DNA from: Candidatus Thorarchaeota archaeon SMTZ1-45
GTDB taxonomy: Archaea > Asgardarchaeota > Thorarchaeia > Thorarchaeales > Thorarchaeaceae
Direction: 5' to 3'
Length of the DNA stretch: 41,943 nt
NCBI GenBank assembly: GCA_001563335.1
Contig: LRSL01000075.1
Coordinates: 1-41,943, forward strand
This document shows, one piece after another, positions 24,852 to 33,367 of this stretch; position 1 is the first letter of the stretch, and each line of letters opens with the position of its first letter. The notes beneath the pieces were generated by a model. That model was given only the letters and a program-made list of their open reading frames with translations, did no database searches and was not told the origin of the DNA. A program made the position numbers and the translations under genes.

Positions 24852-25834
24852 AGATTGTTGTTGTGGGGTCAGGAGCCATTGGAAGTCTTTATGGAGCATT
24901 CCTGAGTCGACTTAAAGACACAGAGGTCATCCTAATAGGTAGGAATCCTCACGTATCTGCAATTCAGTCCAAAGGTCTTATGATTAAGGGAATCCTTGGA
25001 GACCATTTCTTCAAGCTTAAGGCTATGAAACATGCATCTGAAGTAGACAAGGCGGATCTTGTAATTGTCACAACAAAGACTTATGACACGCTCACAGCGG
25101 CGAAGAGTGCAAAACATCTCATTGATGGTGGAGCATCAATGCTCCTGATTCAAAATGGTCTCGGGACTGAAGACTTGGTAGCTAAAGCTCTCCATACTAC
25201 CAAAGTCTTACGAGCAACAACTTGTATGGGGGCACTTAAAACATCACCTGGAGTTGTTACAGCCACAGGTTGCGGCCTCACAGAGATTGGTTCAAGATTT
25301 CATGAGAACTATGAGCTAGTAGAAAAGCTTGAAGCAATGTTGAAACAGGTGGGTTTCGATGTTCGTTCGAGTGACAATATCGAAGGAGTCGTTTGGACTA
25401 AGACCCTTGTTAATTGTGGTATCAACCCTGTTGGCGCTTTGACTGGGCTTTCTAATGGAGAAGTCTACAAGAATAAGGCACTTCGTGGCTTGATTGTTAG
25501 ACTTGTGGAAGAAGCAGTCAAAGTTGTGAAAGCTTTAAACATAGAACTCACAACAGAGGATCCTGTTAGATACGCACTCGGAACAGCTAAAGCAACAGGG
25601 AACAACATTAACTCAATGCTCCAAGATCTCCAAGCAGGAAAACGAACAGAGATAGATGCGATAACTGGCGAGATTATCAGATTGGCGAAAGAACATGGTA
25701 TTGATACGCCATCGAATGAGGCGGTCTATGCTCTTGTCAAAGCTCTTGAATCTAGGTGCATCGAAGAAGGCAAGCAGCTATCTGATTTGGACATTCTTGC
25801 TGTTGATGACCTTGTTGAGGCTATAACAAGGTGA
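24848..25834 (+). CDS. panE: 2-dehydropantoate 2-reductase (ketopantoate reductase)
   Basis: The product has 328 residues. The NAD(P)-binding Rossmann motif is 'VVVGSGAIGSLYG' at the N-terminus, 'VTTKTYDT' carries the substrate-contacting Lys (K77), and 'WTKTLVNCGINPVGALTG' carries the catalytic Lys region of PanE. It reduces 2-dehydropantoate to pantoate, the substrate of the kinase two genes upstream. ATGA overlaps the previous stop by four bases. Only PanB is missing from the window for the route from ketoisovalerate. Confidence 0.94.
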   Translation: MKIVVVGSGAIGSLYGAFLSRLKDTEVILIGRNPHVSAIQSKGLMIKGILGDHFFKLKAMKHASEVDKADLVIVTTKTYDTLTAAKSAKHLIDGGASMLLIQNGLGTEDLVAKALHTTKVLRATTCMGALKTSPGVVTATGCGLTEIGSRFHENYELVEKLEAMLKQVGFDVRSSDNIEGVVWTKTLVNCGINPVGALTGLSNGEVYKNKALRGLIVRLVEEAVKVVKALNIELTTEDPVRYALGTAKATGNNINSMLQDLQAGKRTEIDAITGEIIRLAKEHGIDTPSNEAVYALVKALESRCIEEGKQLSDLDILAVDDLVEAITR

Positions 25835-27081
25835 TTGCCTTGGTCGACCATACATCCAAGCTTATCAAAGGAACTCTAAGTAACCTACTGGAAGGAAAGA
25901 CAATTGCGCTTGGAATCACCGGGAGTGTAGGAGCAGTTGAATGCGTTGCCTTGGCTCGTACACTAATGCGTCATGGAGCTGAAGTTCAAACAGTAATGAG
26001 TCGCATGGCTCAAAGAATCATCCACCCGCATCTTATGGAGTGGGCTACGGGTAATCCAGTCATTACTGAACTCACAGGGCAAATTGAGCACATTACACTC
26101 GCAGGCAAACACGAGAGTCACGTCGATTTACTTCTAATTGCCCCTTCGACAGCCAATACAATTGGTAAAATTGCAAATGGTATAGATGATACACCGGTTA
26201 CAACTACGGCTTCGTCAGCAATAGGTGCACGAATTCCAATGATAATTGTACCAGCTATGCATGAATCAATGTATGATCATCCCGTAGTGATTGAGAACAT
26301 TGAGAAGTTGAGGAGGATGGGAATCACAATTGTTTCACCACGAATGGAAGAAGCGAAAGCAAAGATTCCAGAGGTGAGAACAATCGTGGAACATGTCCTG
26401 AAAGTATTGGGACCGAGAGACCTCGAAGGAAAACATTTCATCGTCACAGCAGGACCAACAAGAGGATGGATAGATAGAGTTCGATATGTAACAAATCCAT
26501 CTACAGGAAAAATGGGTATTGCTGTAGCTGGAGAGTTGATTAGAAGAGGAGCTACTGTGAGTCTGGTCTTGGGTCCGACTACAGAACAGGGTCCAGATCT
26601 CGCAGATATTCATAGAGTGTCAACATCAGCGGAGATGCTCGACACTGTGATGTCTCAGCTTTCAGCTCGTAAAACGGATGCTTTCATATCTACGGCAGCT
26701 GTTCTTGATTATGTTCCATCTAAGAAAGAAGATAGTAAGATGGCATCAGGTACAGAGAGCCTCAATATCGAACTCATACCCACAAAGAAAATCATTGAAG
26801 AAGCTAGGAAAACACACAAAGATCTGTTCATCGTTGGGTTCAAGGTTGAATCAGGAGTCACGGATGAAGAACTTGCAAAGAGAGCAATGATAAAAATTGA
26901 AAGAGGAATATGCGATCTTGTTGTGGCAAATGACGAACAGAGAAAAGGTGTTGCGTTCGGAACAGACACAAATGCTGTTTTGATTGTTGGCACTAATGGC
27001 TATACGAAGAGTGTAGAGCTTGCCCCTAAGATTGTGATAGCACGTCACATTGTTGATGAAATAGTTCAGAGAATGAAATGA
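25831..27081 (+). CDS. coaBC: Bifunctional CoaBC: phosphopantothenoylcysteine synthetase/decarboxylase
   Basis: The product has 416 residues. The N-terminal CoaC flavoprotein domain has 'LGITGSVGAVE', 'HVDLLLIAPSTANTIGKIA' with the upstream His of 'IEHITLAGKH', and 'PAMHESMYDHPVV'. The C-terminal CoaB domain begins with 'FIVTAGPTRGWIDRVRYVT' and 'STGKMG' and has the 'ALVANDEQRKG'-like segment 'LVVANDEQRKG'. It adds Cys to 4'-phosphopantothenate and then decarboxylates the product to 4'-phosphopantetheine. The GTG start overlaps the panE stop (GTGA), with GAGG about 10 bases upstream. It is the last gene of the operon and converges on the roadblock gene, 4 bases apart. Confidence 0.95.
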   Translation: MIALVDHTSKLIKGTLSNLLEGKTIALGITGSVGAVECVALARTLMRHGAEVQTVMSRMAQRIIHPHLMEWATGNPVITELTGQIEHITLAGKHESHVDLLLIAPSTANTIGKIANGIDDTPVTTTASSAIGARIPMIIVPAMHESMYDHPVVIENIEKLRRMGITIVSPRMEEAKAKIPEVRTIVEHVLKVLGPRDLEGKHFIVTAGPTRGWIDRVRYVTNPSTGKMGIAVAGELIRRGATVSLVLGPTTEQGPDLADIHRVSTSAEMLDTVMSQLSARKTDAFISTAAVLDYVPSKKEDSKMASGTESLNIELIPTKKIIEEARKTHKDLFIVGFKVESGVTDEELAKRAMIKIERGICDLVVANDEQRKGVAFGTDTNAVLIVGTNGYTKSVELAPKIVIARHIVDEIVQRMK

Positions 27082-27085
27082 TGCA

Positions 27086-27448
27086 TCATAGTATCTCGAG
27101 TAGAGAATCCGCAATTCTTCTCATATCTACAAAGATTAGACCAATTTGAGCATCAGCTTTAGCTAGTACAAGAAGAAGTGCATTTTCACCAACAGATGTA
27201 AGAAGAGTGTATCCTTTTTCGCCTTTGACATAGACTTCCTTGAAGTTGCCACGGTCCAACTCCGTCGTTGCTTTCTCACCAAGTGATAATAAACCAGCAC
27301 TTATTGCAGCCACCCTTTCCTGCTCAGTTTCAGGTAAAGCGGATGAAATCATCAAACCATCAGCTGAAACAAGAGCTGCACCCTCTACACCTGGTACTGT
27401 TTCAAAATCACGAATAGTTTTGTTGATGTTATCCACACGACTGGACAT
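27086..27448 (-). CDS. Roadblock/LC7 domain protein
   Basis: The product has 120 residues and is one roadblock/LC7 domain. A helix is followed by 'VPGVEGAALVSADGLMISS', a helix with 'ERVAAISAGLLSLGEKA', then the strands 'YVKGEKGYTLLTSVGENALL'. This is the MglB-like layout seen in prokaryotic partners of small GTPases. Such proteins dimerise and act as GTPase regulators or scaffolds. The ATG at 27448 follows GAGGGTG; the longer frame from TTG 27475 lacks support. GTPases at 19207, 32456 and 37869 are candidate partners, but which one it serves cannot be read here. Confidence 0.9.
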   Translation of the reverse strand: MSSRVDNINKTIRDFETVPGVEGAALVSADGLMISSALPETEQERVAAISAGLLSLGEKATTELDRGNFKEVYVKGEKGYTLLTSVGENALLLVLAKADAQIGLIFVDMRRIADSLLEIL

Positions 27449-27551
27449 ACTTGCACCCTCTAACAATCCGAACAAACGCTAGTCTGTGGCCTTTCTATAA
27501 TAACTTATTGCATCTCTTGATTTTTGGATTACTTGATTGTCATTTATATCT

Positions 27552-30500
27552 CTAGACTCCAAAGTACTCCTTCACATCAGATTTGCTGTCCTTTTCTCTC
27601 TGCAAAGCTTCTTTCTGCTTGTCTTCAGGAGAACTATCTCTTTTCCAACCTATACTATCACCACGTCGTTTCTTCCAATAGACCCATCCACCAACCACAA
27701 TGACCAGACCACCTCCAATAATACCAAGCATAACCCATGGAAACGGTCGAATAAGTATGAATTGTTCTATTGAAAGAGTGAGTGTGTCATAGCCAGCTTT
27801 GGAGGCTATGAAATATAGGTCAAATTGACCTGTATTCGCTTGGGTCCATCCACCTGTTAAAAGAATACTGTAGAATCCATTACCAGTTTCTATAGCAGTG
27901 ACTTGACTGGAGTTTAACCATATATCAAGATCTGCTGACTCAATAGGTGCCCCTACAATGTCGGTCAATTCAATAAAGATAGTAACATCATCACCTGCCC
28001 AGATTATTCTCTGACTTAGGGTTACACTCTCAAGCGTGATTGAGGGAATAACACTCCAATAGACAGCATTCTCGATTGTAGTGTTTTGGTTCGCCCCAGA
28101 CGGGAATGTAGTAGAAAAGGCCACCTTGCCCGAACCCACTGCTCCAGCGACTATCACAGGATTCAATCCATCAGTAGCAAGAACAGTTAGGTTGGCCCAA
28201 ACAGATGAAAAATGACCAGTATAATTGATAGTAGAACTCAATGCATTGGGAGAGGTCAGAAGTGGATGTGTTGCATCCACAATTGTGATTGATGTCCCAG
28301 ACCCAGTAGCTTCATACGACATAGGCCAAGGCAACCATGGTATTGATTCAGAAACTCCAAAGAGGACTAAGACTCCACCATTTCGTACATACGCATCTAG
28401 TACATTGCTGGATGATGAAAGGCTTGGTCCTAGAACATCCAAAGTATCTGGTTCAACAAGAACAATATGTCTTAGCGGAAGTAGTCGTAGAAACTCTGTG
28501 TAATTTGATACTTCATAGTAATCGAAGACGACACTCAAAGAGGTCAATGTAGAGGGCAGATATGAGGAAACACCAAGTGCTGCAACGACACCTATTCCTT
28601 GCCCAGGAACATGACCATCGAATGAACTTGTCAGAGGATTGACTGCTGCAACATGAGGAGAAGTGACTGGCTCATAAAGCTGAACTGAAGGATCGCCAAA
28701 TAGAATCTGTTGATTGGCATAATCACGTGGATCGCGTCCAATCAAGGGATCAGAGTAGTCTATCGAAGTTGTTGTAAGACCATACGAAAGTGCTTCAGAT
28801 ATCGTTGAACCAGCACACAAGGATTGAGTAAGGAGGACTGAGAGCATTCCTGCTGGACGGAAATAGACTGTTCTAGGGGCAGCTGTAACAGCTACTGCAC
28901 CGTGCTCCATCAACATTAGAGGCATTTCAGTTCCTCCAAGAAGACATGCAGTCAGTATGATGATAGGACTACCAATATTCCCAATTGCAGCATCTAGATC
29001 ATGTGATGATTTTGTTACATGATTTGCTAGTTCCTCCGGGAATGCAACAGGATTGACAAGGCTATATGAATCGGAGGGACTCTCTCTAATTGTGAGACTT
29101 TCCTCAAAACCGTATGGAGCGTCAGCATTCCTTAGTGAAAAGTATCCAACACCATATGGACGGTCTGGAGGGTCTCGTGGTAATTCAGTTAGTGTTCCGT
29201 GTGTACTCAATGACCACAAAGCCACTTGAGAGTCAAGGGTTTGAAAAACCTCATTTTGCCCCACATGACTCTCAATGGAGAAACCTGCAGCCTCGAGTGC
29301 ATCGGTTGTGTTTTCTATCTGGTATAGAACATGATAATCGTAGTTATTATCGATAAAGCTGTCACCATCAGTATATGCATACATGCTCACCAAGGAAGTA
29401 TCTGATTGGTCAGCAGTGAGGAATAGAAAACGGTGTAAAAGCCCTCGGTTGATAAGAATAGAAGCTGTGGTTGATTTAGTTGCAGGTATCCGACCAGGAT
29501 TGAAATGAGACTGAAGAGACCTATCAAAACTCAGAGGAAGAAGAGATGCAGGAGAAATGACAACAATTGGCTGAGAAAATGTTGAGTTATAGGCTCCTCT
29601 TGATGTTAGGAATGCTTCAAAACTAGCCTCAGATTCCATCATTGAATACTTATTTGGTATCCGTTCATCATACCATCCATTTTCAGCTCGATTCTCATAT
29701 TTATTGATGACATAGATGTTATTGATTTCAGGACCAATCAAATACGGAGCCCATGTTTCTTGGGCTCGTGTTGTCAGTTCATTATTGGTACCGCAGAGCG
29801 AAAACACTGGACTACCATGAACTGCTGCAGAGAAAGCGGCTGGGGCAAAGAACTCATTTCCATTACCAACTGGCACAGTGACTACAACATCTCTAGAGCC
29901 TGATAGAGATGCTATCGCTGATGTCACAAGTGGATAACTGATCAGATTGTTAAGAGCCCCATATGAACTTAGTAGAGCTGCGAGGGAACCATCTTGAAGA
30001 TTAGATGGGTCAACGAGATACAAGTTCGACACATTTAGGCGAGTAAGTGCCCAGTCTGTTTCAGTTGGTATCTGGTCTTCATAGACATAAAGTAAAGGTG
30101 CGTTTAGAAGTGATGCAAGAACAGCAGCATTTGCGGCAGATTCCATATAGAATTCAAGATCAGTGGGGAGGCTCGATATTGTCCATGAGAGGTTGATATT
30201 ATTCTGTTCTTCATTCGCGTTCATCCAAGCTGCAATTATTGTCCAATCTCCAGGCATAGGGTATGGTAGCCTAATAATTTCTCTACCAGGGTTTGAAAGG
30301 ATACTTCCAGCAGGTGCCCACATCGCAAGCCTGCCAGTCGGGTCTATGAGAGCAAGGTTGAGGTCAGTTGCTACGTTATCCCATTGGAGTGATACATTCA
30401 TCCATTTCGCATTTACCGGTACGGAGACAGTTCGTGCGTACCCTGGGTGACAGACTACCTCATTGTCCATAGTGGTTGTACCCGCTATATCACGTGTAAT

Positions 30501-31361
30501 ATTCATTGTCCAAGTGCCATCCGCAACTTTTGGCAACCAGAAATTCAAAGGCACAGGAGCTACAACATATCCGACTTGTCTCGAGAAGTAGATCTGATTC
30601 CAGACAGAATAGTCCACAATTTCCCCATAAGGATCTATAAGCTCATGCGTAAGGAGCTCACTGCCAGTCCAATTGAACCTACCTTCAAGCCAGACTGCCC
30701 ATGAGGGCGGTGTAAAATTGATACTTGAAGGCGCCCCATATGTAACAGTTCCGCCAAACTCCAATATCTCTGATGCTTGATTCTGTAAAACGTGGGTAGC
30801 ACCACCAGTGATTGTTGAAGGTGTGTCATAATTCTCTTTCAACAACCCAATCACTGCGGTTGAACTACTACTCCATGCATTAGCTGCAAGCAATGATGCA
30901 ATCTCAGCGGCTGAAGAACCTGTAATTCGAGGATATATTTTGACACCAACATCCTGTTGTAGTTGTGAAAGATAGTTCTCGGAGAAATCACCAATTGCAA
31001 TTGCCTGTGTTACTCCACCATCTAGACTAAGATAGTCTGACCAATCTTCTAAGAGCCAAGACTCGCTCGGTGAACCTTCACTATAAATCAGAGGAGAAAT
31101 ATATTGAGTGTCATTGAAGTAGAAGACTGAAGTTGGAACAGCCGCCATATATGCAAACTCATCGACATATGAAGCGGGATTTGGTGAAACGAAGGCAACC
31201 CTTGCTAGTGGGACTTGGTCTGTTGGGACACCGCTCAGAATATGGCTTTTAGATACAGGGCTAAAAATAGAGAGTAAATAGTATCCAGATATTGGACCAA
31301 GCGACCCAACCATGAGAGCAATGAAAAGATAGGCAAGTGTTTTTTTCCTAGAGTTAGTCAT
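27552..31361 (-). CDS. Large membrane-anchored surface protein with gingipain-like (C25) peptidase domain
   Basis: The product has 1269 residues from the ATG at 31361, which has GGAGTG upstream; the frame runs on to 31433. A basic N-terminus and hydrophobic helix (about residues 8-32) form a signal peptide or anchor. The outside part has repeats resembling cell-wall-binding type 2 segments, PPC-like beta-sandwiches ('WTIIAAW'), then a caspase-fold C25-like region with H721 ('STHG') and C806 ('ILTACLLGG'), closing with 'LFGDPSVQLYEP' as gingipain domains do. A GATase-like domain, an Ig-like domain, one membrane helix (about 1204-1226) and a charged cytoplasmic tail follow. The likely role is a cell-surface cysteine protease; activity is inferred from the His/Cys pair only. 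Confidence 0.78.
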   Translation of the reverse strand: MTNSRKKTLAYLFIALMVGSLGPISGYYLLSIFSPVSKSHILSGVPTDQVPLARVAFVSPNPASYVDEFAYMAAVPTSVFYFNDTQYISPLIYSEGSPSESWLLEDWSDYLSLDGGVTQAIAIGDFSENYLSQLQQDVGVKIYPRITGSSAAEIASLLAANAWSSSSTAVIGLLKENYDTPSTITGGATHVLQNQASEILEFGGTVTYGAPSSINFTPPSWAVWLEGRFNWTGSELLTHELIDPYGEIVDYSVWNQIYFSRQVGYVVAPVPLNFWLPKVADGTWTMNITRDIAGTTTMDNEVVCHPGYARTVSVPVNAKWMNVSLQWDNVATDLNLALIDPTGRLAMWAPAGSILSNPGREIIRLPYPMPGDWTIIAAWMNANEEQNNINLSWTISSLPTDLEFYMESAANAAVLASLLNAPLLYVYEDQIPTETDWALTRLNVSNLYLVDPSNLQDGSLAALLSSYGALNNLISYPLVTSAIASLSGSRDVVVTVPVGNGNEFFAPAAFSAAVHGSPVFSLCGTNNELTTRAQETWAPYLIGPEINNIYVINKYENRAENGWYDERIPNKYSMMESEASFEAFLTSRGAYNSTFSQPIVVISPASLLPLSFDRSLQSHFNPGRIPATKSTTASILINRGLLHRFLFLTADQSDTSLVSMYAYTDGDSFIDNNYDYHVLYQIENTTDALEAAGFSIESHVGQNEVFQTLDSQVALWSLSTHGTLTELPRDPPDRPYGVGYFSLRNADAPYGFEESLTIRESPSDSYSLVNPVAFPEELANHVTKSSHDLDAAIGNIGSPIIILTACLLGGTEMPLMLMEHGAVAVTAAPRTVYFRPAGMLSVLLTQSLCAGSTISEALSYGLTTTSIDYSDPLIGRDPRDYANQQILFGDPSVQLYEPVTSPHVAAVNPLTSSFDGHVPGQGIGVVAALGVSSYLPSTLTSLSVVFDYYEVSNYTEFLRLLPLRHIVLVEPDTLDVLGPSLSSSSNVLDAYVRNGGVLVLFGVSESIPWLPWPMSYEATGSGTSITIVDATHPLLTSPNALSSTINYTGHFSSVWANLTVLATDGLNPVIVAGAVGSGKVAFSTTFPSGANQNTTIENAVYWSVIPSITLESVTLSQRIIWAGDDVTIFIELTDIVGAPIESADLDIWLNSSQVTAIETGNGFYSILLTGGWTQANTGQFDLYFIASKAGYDTLTLSIEQFILIRPFPWVMLGIIGGGLVIVVGGWVYWKKRRGDSIGWKRDSSPEDKQKEALQREKDSKSDVKEYFGV

Positions 31362-31462
31362 TAGGGGAGCACTCCGATAGAATTCACTATGACGAGGAAA
31401 TCTTAGTAAATAGAGTTTTCCCGTGGAAAACACCTAGCATTCAATTCAATGGTTTAGACAAT

Positions 31463-32329
31463 TTATTCATCCGCCTGAAACTCGAGAAGATCCTCGTCAA
31501 AATCATCATCGTCGCCTTCTTCTTCGTCAGTCTCTTCAGGCAATGCATCTGTTAATTCATCAATTACCCGCCGAAGCCTGCGGCGGGTGCTTTTTGGAAC
31601 ATCCCACATCTTTTGTTCCGCACGTTCAAGGACCTCTCTAGCTATATCGAATATCTCGGATTCGTAGTAATTCTGAGCTGCTTCTACAAAGAGCTCAGCC
31701 GCTTTCTTTTGATTGCCTGATGTTTCAGCAATATCACCGAGAAGTGAGCAAGCATCTGCAATCCCAGATTTATCATCAATCTCTCGGTAGACCTTCAAAG
31801 CTTTCTTGATTGTGGTTTCTGCTTCAGTCCAGTCTTCTTTGTCAGCATAGGCTGCACCCATATCCATAATAACGCTTGCAACGCCTTGCTCGTTCTCAAG
31901 TGATTTGTAAGCACGTTGAGCCTTTTTGAAGTGCTCCATGGCAGTTTCAAAGCTTCCTTGACCCAAGCTTGCCAAAGCTAGACCATAGATTGCATCAGCA
32001 GCACCACTCTCATTCGAAGTTTTCTCAAACATCTTTCTAGCAGATTCGAGCGTGGCAATTGCTTCATCCCATTGCTCCAAGTTAATCCGTGCGACTCCAA
32101 GGTTGTACATCGTGTCACAGATACCAGTTTCATCATTCAATTCTTTATAGATCTTTAAAGAGTCTTCAAAGCATTTGTGAGCCTCTTCAAATTCTGCTAC
32201 AGACATGTAGATATTACCAACTGCATTGAACATCTTTGCGGCTGTATCTTTTTCCCCAGCTTCTAGAGCTGAAGCAGCTTGTTCTAAAATTTCCGCAGGG
32301 TCGACATCTTCTAAATCTTCTTCGCTCAT
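31463..32329 (-). CDS. Tetratricopeptide-repeat protein with acidic C-terminus
   Basis: The product has 288 residues. Five or six TPR units span about residues 25-225; for example, 'YMSVAEFEEAHKCFEDSLKI', 'LEQWDEAIATLESARKMFEK' and 'QGSFETAMEHFKKAQRAYKS' each carry the W/L-G-Y-A-F-A-P pattern loosely. A basic helix follows (STRRRLRRVIDEL), then an Asp/Glu-rich tail of about 30 residues. It has no signal peptide, so it is a cytoplasmic scaffold. The ATG at 32329 (with AGGTG 6 bases upstream) is preferred over a GTG at 32338. It lies downstream of the small GTPase at 32456 on the same strand, but a hairpin separates them. The partner is unknown. Confidence 0.85.
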   Translation of the reverse strand: MSEEDLEDVDPAEILEQAASALEAGEKDTAAKMFNAVGNIYMSVAEFEEAHKCFEDSLKIYKELNDETGICDTMYNLGVARINLEQWDEAIATLESARKMFEKTSNESGAADAIYGLALASLGQGSFETAMEHFKKAQRAYKSLENEQGVASVIMDMGAAYADKEDWTEAETTIKKALKVYREIDDKSGIADACSLLGDIAETSGNQKKAAELFVEAAQNYYESEIFDIAREVLERAEQKMWDVPKSTRRRLRRVIDELTDALPEETDEEEGDDDDFDEDLLEFQADE

Positions 32330-32424
32330 CAGGCTCACCTGAAATCATCATCGTTGGCGGGCTATATCGTTTTTGATTCTTTCTGAAAGACCGTATACTT
32401 TACACTGACATACATAGAAATAGC

Positions 32425-32445
32425 GCCAGATAGGGAGAATCTGGC
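32425..32445 (-). terminator. 7-bp perfect hairpin after the small GTPase gene
   Basis: GCCAGAT (32425-32431) and ATCTGGC (32439-32445) flank a 7-base loop, 10 bases beyond the GTPase stop on the minus strand. A moderately T-rich stretch follows. Confidence 0.5.
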
Positions 32446-32455
32446 TAAAACATAA

Positions 32456-33157
32456 CTAACGAGGCATCAATAGTACAGGATTCTCAAGGAGTGGTTTCAC
32501 AGAGTCCTTAACAAAGAACTGCTCATCGCCCACCTGCACTTCTAACAACTTTCTCAACTCAAATCTGCGGAGGTAGCCAACAGCTTGTTCACGTTCCAAG
32601 TTCAAATCCTTCATCAACTTATTCAGACCTTTCCTATCACCACTGTATTCAGCAAATTTGGAAAAGACAGAACTCCATTGCATCATCACTAAATAAAGAA
32701 GTGTTCGGAGCATGCTATCGACATTTTCTCCAGTTTTAGCTGAAACAGGAAAAACTGGAAGACCAGCAAGAAATCGAAGATTCTTTCGGAGTTGATCGAT
32801 AGGTCTGGATTCCGGCATGTCCTGTTTATTGGCGGCTACCACACAAGGCACACCTGGTAGGAAGAAGGCAATCTCTCTGAAAAACAACTTTGCGCGGGCA
32901 TCAGATTCAGGGTCGACAGAATCAACAACAAAAATGATTCCATCTGCACCTTCACTTAGTATCTTCCGCATAGTACGAAAACGGAGTAGTCCAGGGGTGC
33001 CAAACATAAAGACATTCAACCCATCTACGTTTGCAAGACCATGGTCCATAGCAATTGTAGTACCCCTACGTTCAACGTTGATGCATGCACCGTTAGTAAT
33101 GTGGTGAATCATCTTACTTTTGCCAGCTTCATAGGGACCTGTCACGACAATCTTCAT
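32456..33157 (-). CDS. Small GTPase (Ras/Arf-like) with C-terminal extra domain
   Basis: The product has 233 residues. G1 is GPYEAGKS (7-14), the switch I threonines are T33/T34, switch II reads FGTPG (52-56), G4 is NKQD (110-113) and G5 is SAKTG (139-143). The G3 Asp of DxxG is replaced by Phe, and there is no Gln after the Gly, so catalysis without a partner is doubtful. Residues 170-233 look like a small helical/winged domain. There is no lipidation Cys at either end. ATG is preceded by GGTGG 4 bases away. The TPR gene follows it and SelD precedes it on the same strand, with a 205-base gap that holds the SelD 3' element. Confidence 0.85.
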   Translation of the reverse strand: MKIVVTGPYEAGKSKMIHHITNGACINVERRGTTIAMDHGLANVDGLNVFMFGTPGLLRFRTMRKILSEGADGIIFVVDSVDPESDARAKLFFREIAFFLPGVPCVVAANKQDMPESRPIDQLRKNLRFLAGLPVFPVSAKTGENVDSMLRTLLYLVMMQWSSVFSKFAEYSGDRKGLNKLMKDLNLEREQAVGYLRRFELRKLLEVQVGDEQFFVKDSVKPLLENPVLLMPR

Positions 33158-33297
33158 GCGACCACCGAATCCTCATGCCGTTTCGTTGTATTTCCAGTAT
33201 TCTGATGCTCATTATAAGGTTTGTAGTGCTATTATTGGTCTGATAAAAACAGGTGCCAGATAATTTCTTTGATACCGTACACTCTAAAAATCAGTGA

Positions 33298-33367
33298 CAT
33301 GATGAGACCGTCCGCTCGCAACGGCAGTCCTCAAACAGGGATCCCAAGGGCTTGCCCAGTCATCATG
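33298..33367 (-). promoter_or_regulatory. Candidate SECIS-like hairpin over the selD stop codon
   Basis: On the minus strand CATGATGA (complement of 33360-33367, which includes the TGA stop) pairs perfectly over 8 bases with TCATCATG (complement of 33298-33305). The 54 bases between are GC-rich and contain a further hairpin built on GAC/GTC and CCG/CGG or CCGT/ACGG, plus GGGC/GCCC. A structure in the 3' untranslated region is what selenocysteine insertion needs in archaea. The canonical archaeal SECIS internal loop is not recognisable, and a T-run after it means it could instead be a terminator. Confidence 0.4.
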
